Positions 24,957 to 27,617 of a stretch of 27,617 nucleotides of DNA are shown here, in pieces. A program made the translations under genes and the position numbers. This DNA comes from DAOMFM01 sp035429825 (GTDB lineage: Bacteria; Acidobacteriota; Blastocatellia; UBA7656; JADIYM01). The stretch spans positions 1-27,617 of the forward strand of contig JBGAKX010000052.1 of NCBI GenBank assembly GCA_044224215.1, given 5' to 3'. Positions within the stretch are counted from its first letter, which is position 1. Each line of letters opens with the position of its first letter. Under the pieces are notes generated by a model, which was not told the DNA's origin, ran no database searches, and saw only the letters and a list, made by a program, of their open reading frames with translations.

Positions 24957-27617
24957 GTGAACGCAGCCAGGTTTGTCGTTGCCATCGTGACGTCAGGACT
25001 CGCCTTTGCGTCGATTTCGCTCTCGAGCATTGCGCAGCAGGTGACGGGCGAGCCGGGTTCGCCTCACGCCACCACCACGATCAGTGGAAAACAGATTCCG
25101 CCGCCCCCTCCTCCATTCGGCGGCGTGATCGCCCAAAAGGCAACGGAGTCGAAGCCGTGGTGGCCGCCGACCGTCGTTCCGCCAAAGGGGGCGCCCAACG
25201 TGCTGCTCATCATGACGGACGACGAGGGCTTTGGTGCCCCCGGCACGTTCGGAGGCGTGATACCGACGCCGGCGCTTGACCGCATCGCAAAGAACGGACT
25301 GCGTTACACGAACTTCCACTCCACCTCGCTCTGTTCGCCGACGCGTGCAGCGCTGATCACCGGGCGCAACCACCACTCGGTGGGTTACGGCGTGGTCGGC
25401 GAGATCGCGACGGGGTTCCCGGGCTACGACTCGATCATCCCGATTGAAAAAGGCACCATCGGCACGATCCTGAGGGCGAACGGATACGCGACCTCATGGT
25501 TCGGCAAGGACCACAACACGCCCTTCTACCAGGCGACGCAGGCCGGGCCGTTCGACCAGTGGCCGACCGGCATGGGATTTGACTACTTCTATGGCTTTGT
25601 CGGCGGCGATGCCAGCCAATGGCAGCCGAACCTGTTCCGCAACACGACGGCCATCTACCCGTTCGAAGGCAACCCGGGCTGGAACCTGACGACGGCCATG
25701 GCCGACGACGCGATCGACCACATGAGAAGGCTCAAGGAGGTCGCGCCCGACAAACCGTTCTTCATCTACTACGTCCCGGGAGGCACGCACGCGCCGCATC
25801 ATCCGACGCCCGAATGGATCAAGAAGATCAGCGACATGCATCTGTTCGACGATGGCTGGAACAAGATACGGGACACCATCTTTGCCAATCAGAAGCGGCT
25901 CGGCATCATGCCCGAAAACGCCCAACTGACCGAGTGGCCGACCACACTTCCCGAGTGGGACTCGCTGGGCCTCGAAGAGAAGAAGCTCTTCATCAAGCAG
26001 ATGGATGTGTACGGCGCGTATGCCGCGTACACCGACTACGAGATCGGCCGCGTCATCCAGGCCGTCGAGGACATCGGCCAGCTCGACAACACGCTGATCA
26101 TCTACATCAGCGGCGACAATGGCGCGAGCGCCGAAGGGATGATCAACGGCACGCCGAACGAGTTCACCACGTTCAATGGCGTTCCCGTGCCGGTGAAGGA
26201 CCAGTACCTCTGGTACCCGTTCTGGGGATCCGAAAAGACGTTCCCGCACTATGCGGCAGGATGGGCGTGGGCGATGGACACACCTTTCAAGTGGTGCAAG
26301 CAGGTGCCGTCACACTTTGGCGGAACGGCCCAGGGCATGTGCATGTCCTGGCCCGGCCATATCACCGACGTGGGCGGCATCCGCCGCCAGTTCAGTCATG
26401 TCATCGACATCGTCCCGACCATTCTCGAAGCAACCGGCATCCCTGCGCCTGAAACGATCAACGGCATCGCCCAGAAACCGATCGAAGGTACGAGCATGGT
26501 GTACACATGGGACAAGGCGAACGCCAACGCACCCACACAGCACACCACGCAGTACTTCGAGATGCTCGGCAATCGCGCAATCTACAAGGATGGATGGGTG
26601 GCGTGCACGACGCCGGCGACGCTCCCATGGGAACTGAGCAACGCCCCGGCGCCCGACGTGATCACCGGGTACAAGTGGGAGCTCTACAACGTCATGGACG
26701 ACCCCACGGAGTCCAACGACCTGGCAGCCACGATGCCAGACAAGCTCACCACGCTACAGGCTGCGTTTTACGAGGAGGCGGCAAAGTACAACGTGCTGCC
26801 GCTCGACAACTCGTCGCTGTCGCGCTGGAACGCGGCGAGGCCGAATCTTACGGGTGGGCGCTCGATGTTTATCTACACGGGAACCTTGACCGGCGTCCCC
26901 AACAGCGGCGCTCCAAACATCCTGAACAAGGGGTACACGATTTCTGCCGAGGTCACGATTCCCAATGGCGGCGCCGAGGGCGTCATCGTCACGGACGGCG
27001 GCCGCTTCGGAGGCTATGCCCTGTTCCTCAGCCAGAGCTACAACTACTGGCTGACCAACAGGTTCGTGATGGCAGCTGGCCTGGGGCTGCTGCTCGCCGG
27101 GCTCCTGCTGAGCTGGTTCGGCAAGCGGCGCGGATGGTCCTTCATGAAGTCGTCGCTGGGATATGCGATGGCTCTTGTTGGTGCTGTCTGGGTGGTCATG
27201 CTGATCGCCACCGGGGCTATGGACCTTGGCAAGGGCAAGCCCGTGTTCATGTACAACCTGCTCGACCTCAAGCGCACGACGTGGGAAGGGCCTGCGCTCG
27301 GTGCCGGCGCGCATACGATTGTCTTTGACTACAAGCCGAGTGAACCAGGCCTCGGAAAGGGCGGGACGGGTGTGCTCTCTGTGGACGGTAAGGAAGTTGC
27401 GAGGAACACGATGGAGAACTCCACACCTGTCACGTTCCCCGAGGACGAGTCGTTCGACATCGGCAGCGACACGCGTACCGGCGTCGCGCTGGCCGAGTAT
27501 CGATACGATTCACCGTTCGCGTTCACCGGCACGATCAACAAGCTGACGTTCCAGCTCGAGCCGGCGCCTGCTGCGGCGCCAGCTGCTGCGGCGCCAGCTT
27601 CTACGGCACCGCCAAAG
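24957..27617 (+). CDS. Secreted arylsulfatase-type sulfatase, 3' end missing
   Basis: At least 887 residues, open to the window edge. The GTG start has GGGAGGGG six bases upstream and begins a signal peptide (residues 1-27, ending SIAQQ). The formylglycine-dependent sulfatase domain is intact: metal aspartates Asp88 and Asp89 (TDDEGFG), the modification site Cys126-Ser-Pro-Thr-Arg, Lys184 and His186 (GKDH), His278 (THAPHH), Asp387 and Asn388 (GDNG), and Lys448 (WCKQ). Cys126 must be oxidised by a formylglycine-generating enzyme or SASP-type maturase, not encoded here. It should hydrolyse a sulfate ester outside the cytoplasm; the substrate is unknown. From about 660 a LamG-like beta-sandwich typical of large arylsulfatases begins. 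It is interrupted at 692-758 by two hydrophobic helices and resumes at GKPVFMYNLLDLKR. The visible end is an Ala-Pro-rich tail. Transcribed away from rimP. Confidence 0.92.
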   Translation, partial: MNAARFVVAIVTSGLAFASISLSSIAQQVTGEPGSPHATTTISGKQIPPPPPPFGGVIAQKATESKPWWPPTVVPPKGAPNVLLIMTDDEGFGAPGTFGGVIPTPALDRIAKNGLRYTNFHSTSLCSPTRAALITGRNHHSVGYGVVGEIATGFPGYDSIIPIEKGTIGTILRANGYATSWFGKDHNTPFYQATQAGPFDQWPTGMGFDYFYGFVGGDASQWQPNLFRNTTAIYPFEGNPGWNLTTAMADDAIDHMRRLKEVAPDKPFFIYYVPGGTHAPHHPTPEWIKKISDMHLFDDGWNKIRDTIFANQKRLGIMPENAQLTEWPTTLPEWDSLGLEEKKLFIKQMDVYGAYAAYTDYEIGRVIQAVEDIGQLDNTLIIYISGDNGASAEGMINGTPNEFTTFNGVPVPVKDQYLWYPFWGSEKTFPHYAAGWAWAMDTPFKWCKQVPSHFGGTAQGMCMSWPGHITDVGGIRRQFSHVIDIVPTILEATGIPAPETINGIAQKPIEGTSMVYTWDKANANAPTQHTTQYFEMLGNRAIYKDGWVACTTPATLPWELSNAPAPDVITGYKWELYNVMDDPTESNDLAATMPDKLTTLQAAFYEEAAKYNVLPLDNSSLSRWNAARPNLTGGRSMFIYTGTLTGVPNSGAPNILNKGYTISAEVTIPNGGAEGVIVTDGGRFGGYALFLSQSYNYWLTNRFVMAAGLGLLLAGLLLSWFGKRRGWSFMKSSLGYAMALVGAVWVVMLIATGAMDLGKGKPVFMYNLLDLKRTTWEGPALGAGAHTIVFDYKPSEPGLGKGGTGVLSVDGKEVARNTMENSTPVTFPEDESFDIGSDTRTGVALAEYRYDSPFAFTGTINKLTFQLEPAPAAAPAAAAPASTAPPK
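27570..27599 (+). repeat. Two perfect 15-bp tandem repeats in the sulfatase tail
   Basis: The unit GCTGCGGCGCCAGCT occurs twice back to back and encodes AAAPA twice in frame. It is the start of an Ala/Pro-rich, probably disordered C-terminal segment that runs to the window edge. Confidence 0.85.

Overview
The window reads as a GC-rich chromosomal segment (roughly 60-65% G+C by eye) from a free-living bacterium, most likely an Acidobacteriota member, possibly of the Vicinamibacteria type. That assignment is inference. It rests on a von Willebrand A protein of the type first described from Acidobacteria (15606-16739), large secreted beta-propeller and S55-type proteins, and a secreted sulfatase. 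I see no phage, insertion sequence, CRISPR array, rRNA or tRNA. The segment looks like ordinary core chromosome with several unusual proteins.

Layout. 1-795 (+) is the 3' part of thiL. It converges on a long minus-strand run (806-11700). Read 5' to 3', that run holds an oligopeptide-type binding lipoprotein, a NudB-FolP fusion, an acyl-CoA mutase pair with isobutyryl-CoA mutase residues, a degenerate crotonase, a DinB-family protein, an S55-type secreted protein and a secreted beta-propeller protein. Promoter-like elements at 4987-5016, 5654-5681, 8539-8568 and 11841-11869 divide the run into several units. The gap 11701-12062 is a divergent control region. It carries a perfect TTGACA -35 for a plus-strand group: an M20 peptidase, a deoxyhypusine synthase homologue, an M24 Xaa-Pro peptidase, a VWFA protein and a UbiB/ABC1-family protein (12063-18293).

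The minus-strand operon rimP-nusA-infB-rbfA-nrnA (24599 down to 18303) is the housekeeping transcription/translation cluster. It has a recognisable promoter and an intrinsic terminator placed just before rimP, so it looks attenuated. Diverging from it is a GTG-started secreted sulfatase (24957 to the window end, incomplete) whose C-terminal sandwich domain is interrupted by two predicted membrane helices.

Main points of interest are: the NudB-FolP fusion, which joins an early and the last pteroate step of folate synthesis; Phe90/Gln208 in the mutase large subunit, which argues for isobutyryl-CoA mutase rather than methylmalonyl-CoA mutase; the crotonase that has lost both catalytic glutamates and its C-terminus; an S55-type protein whose Ser and His motifs occur in the reverse order to SpoIVB; the bacterial deoxyhypusine synthase homologue between two peptidases; the rimP leader terminator; and the membrane hairpin inside the sulfatase. 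No single novel multi-gene defence or mobile system was found.
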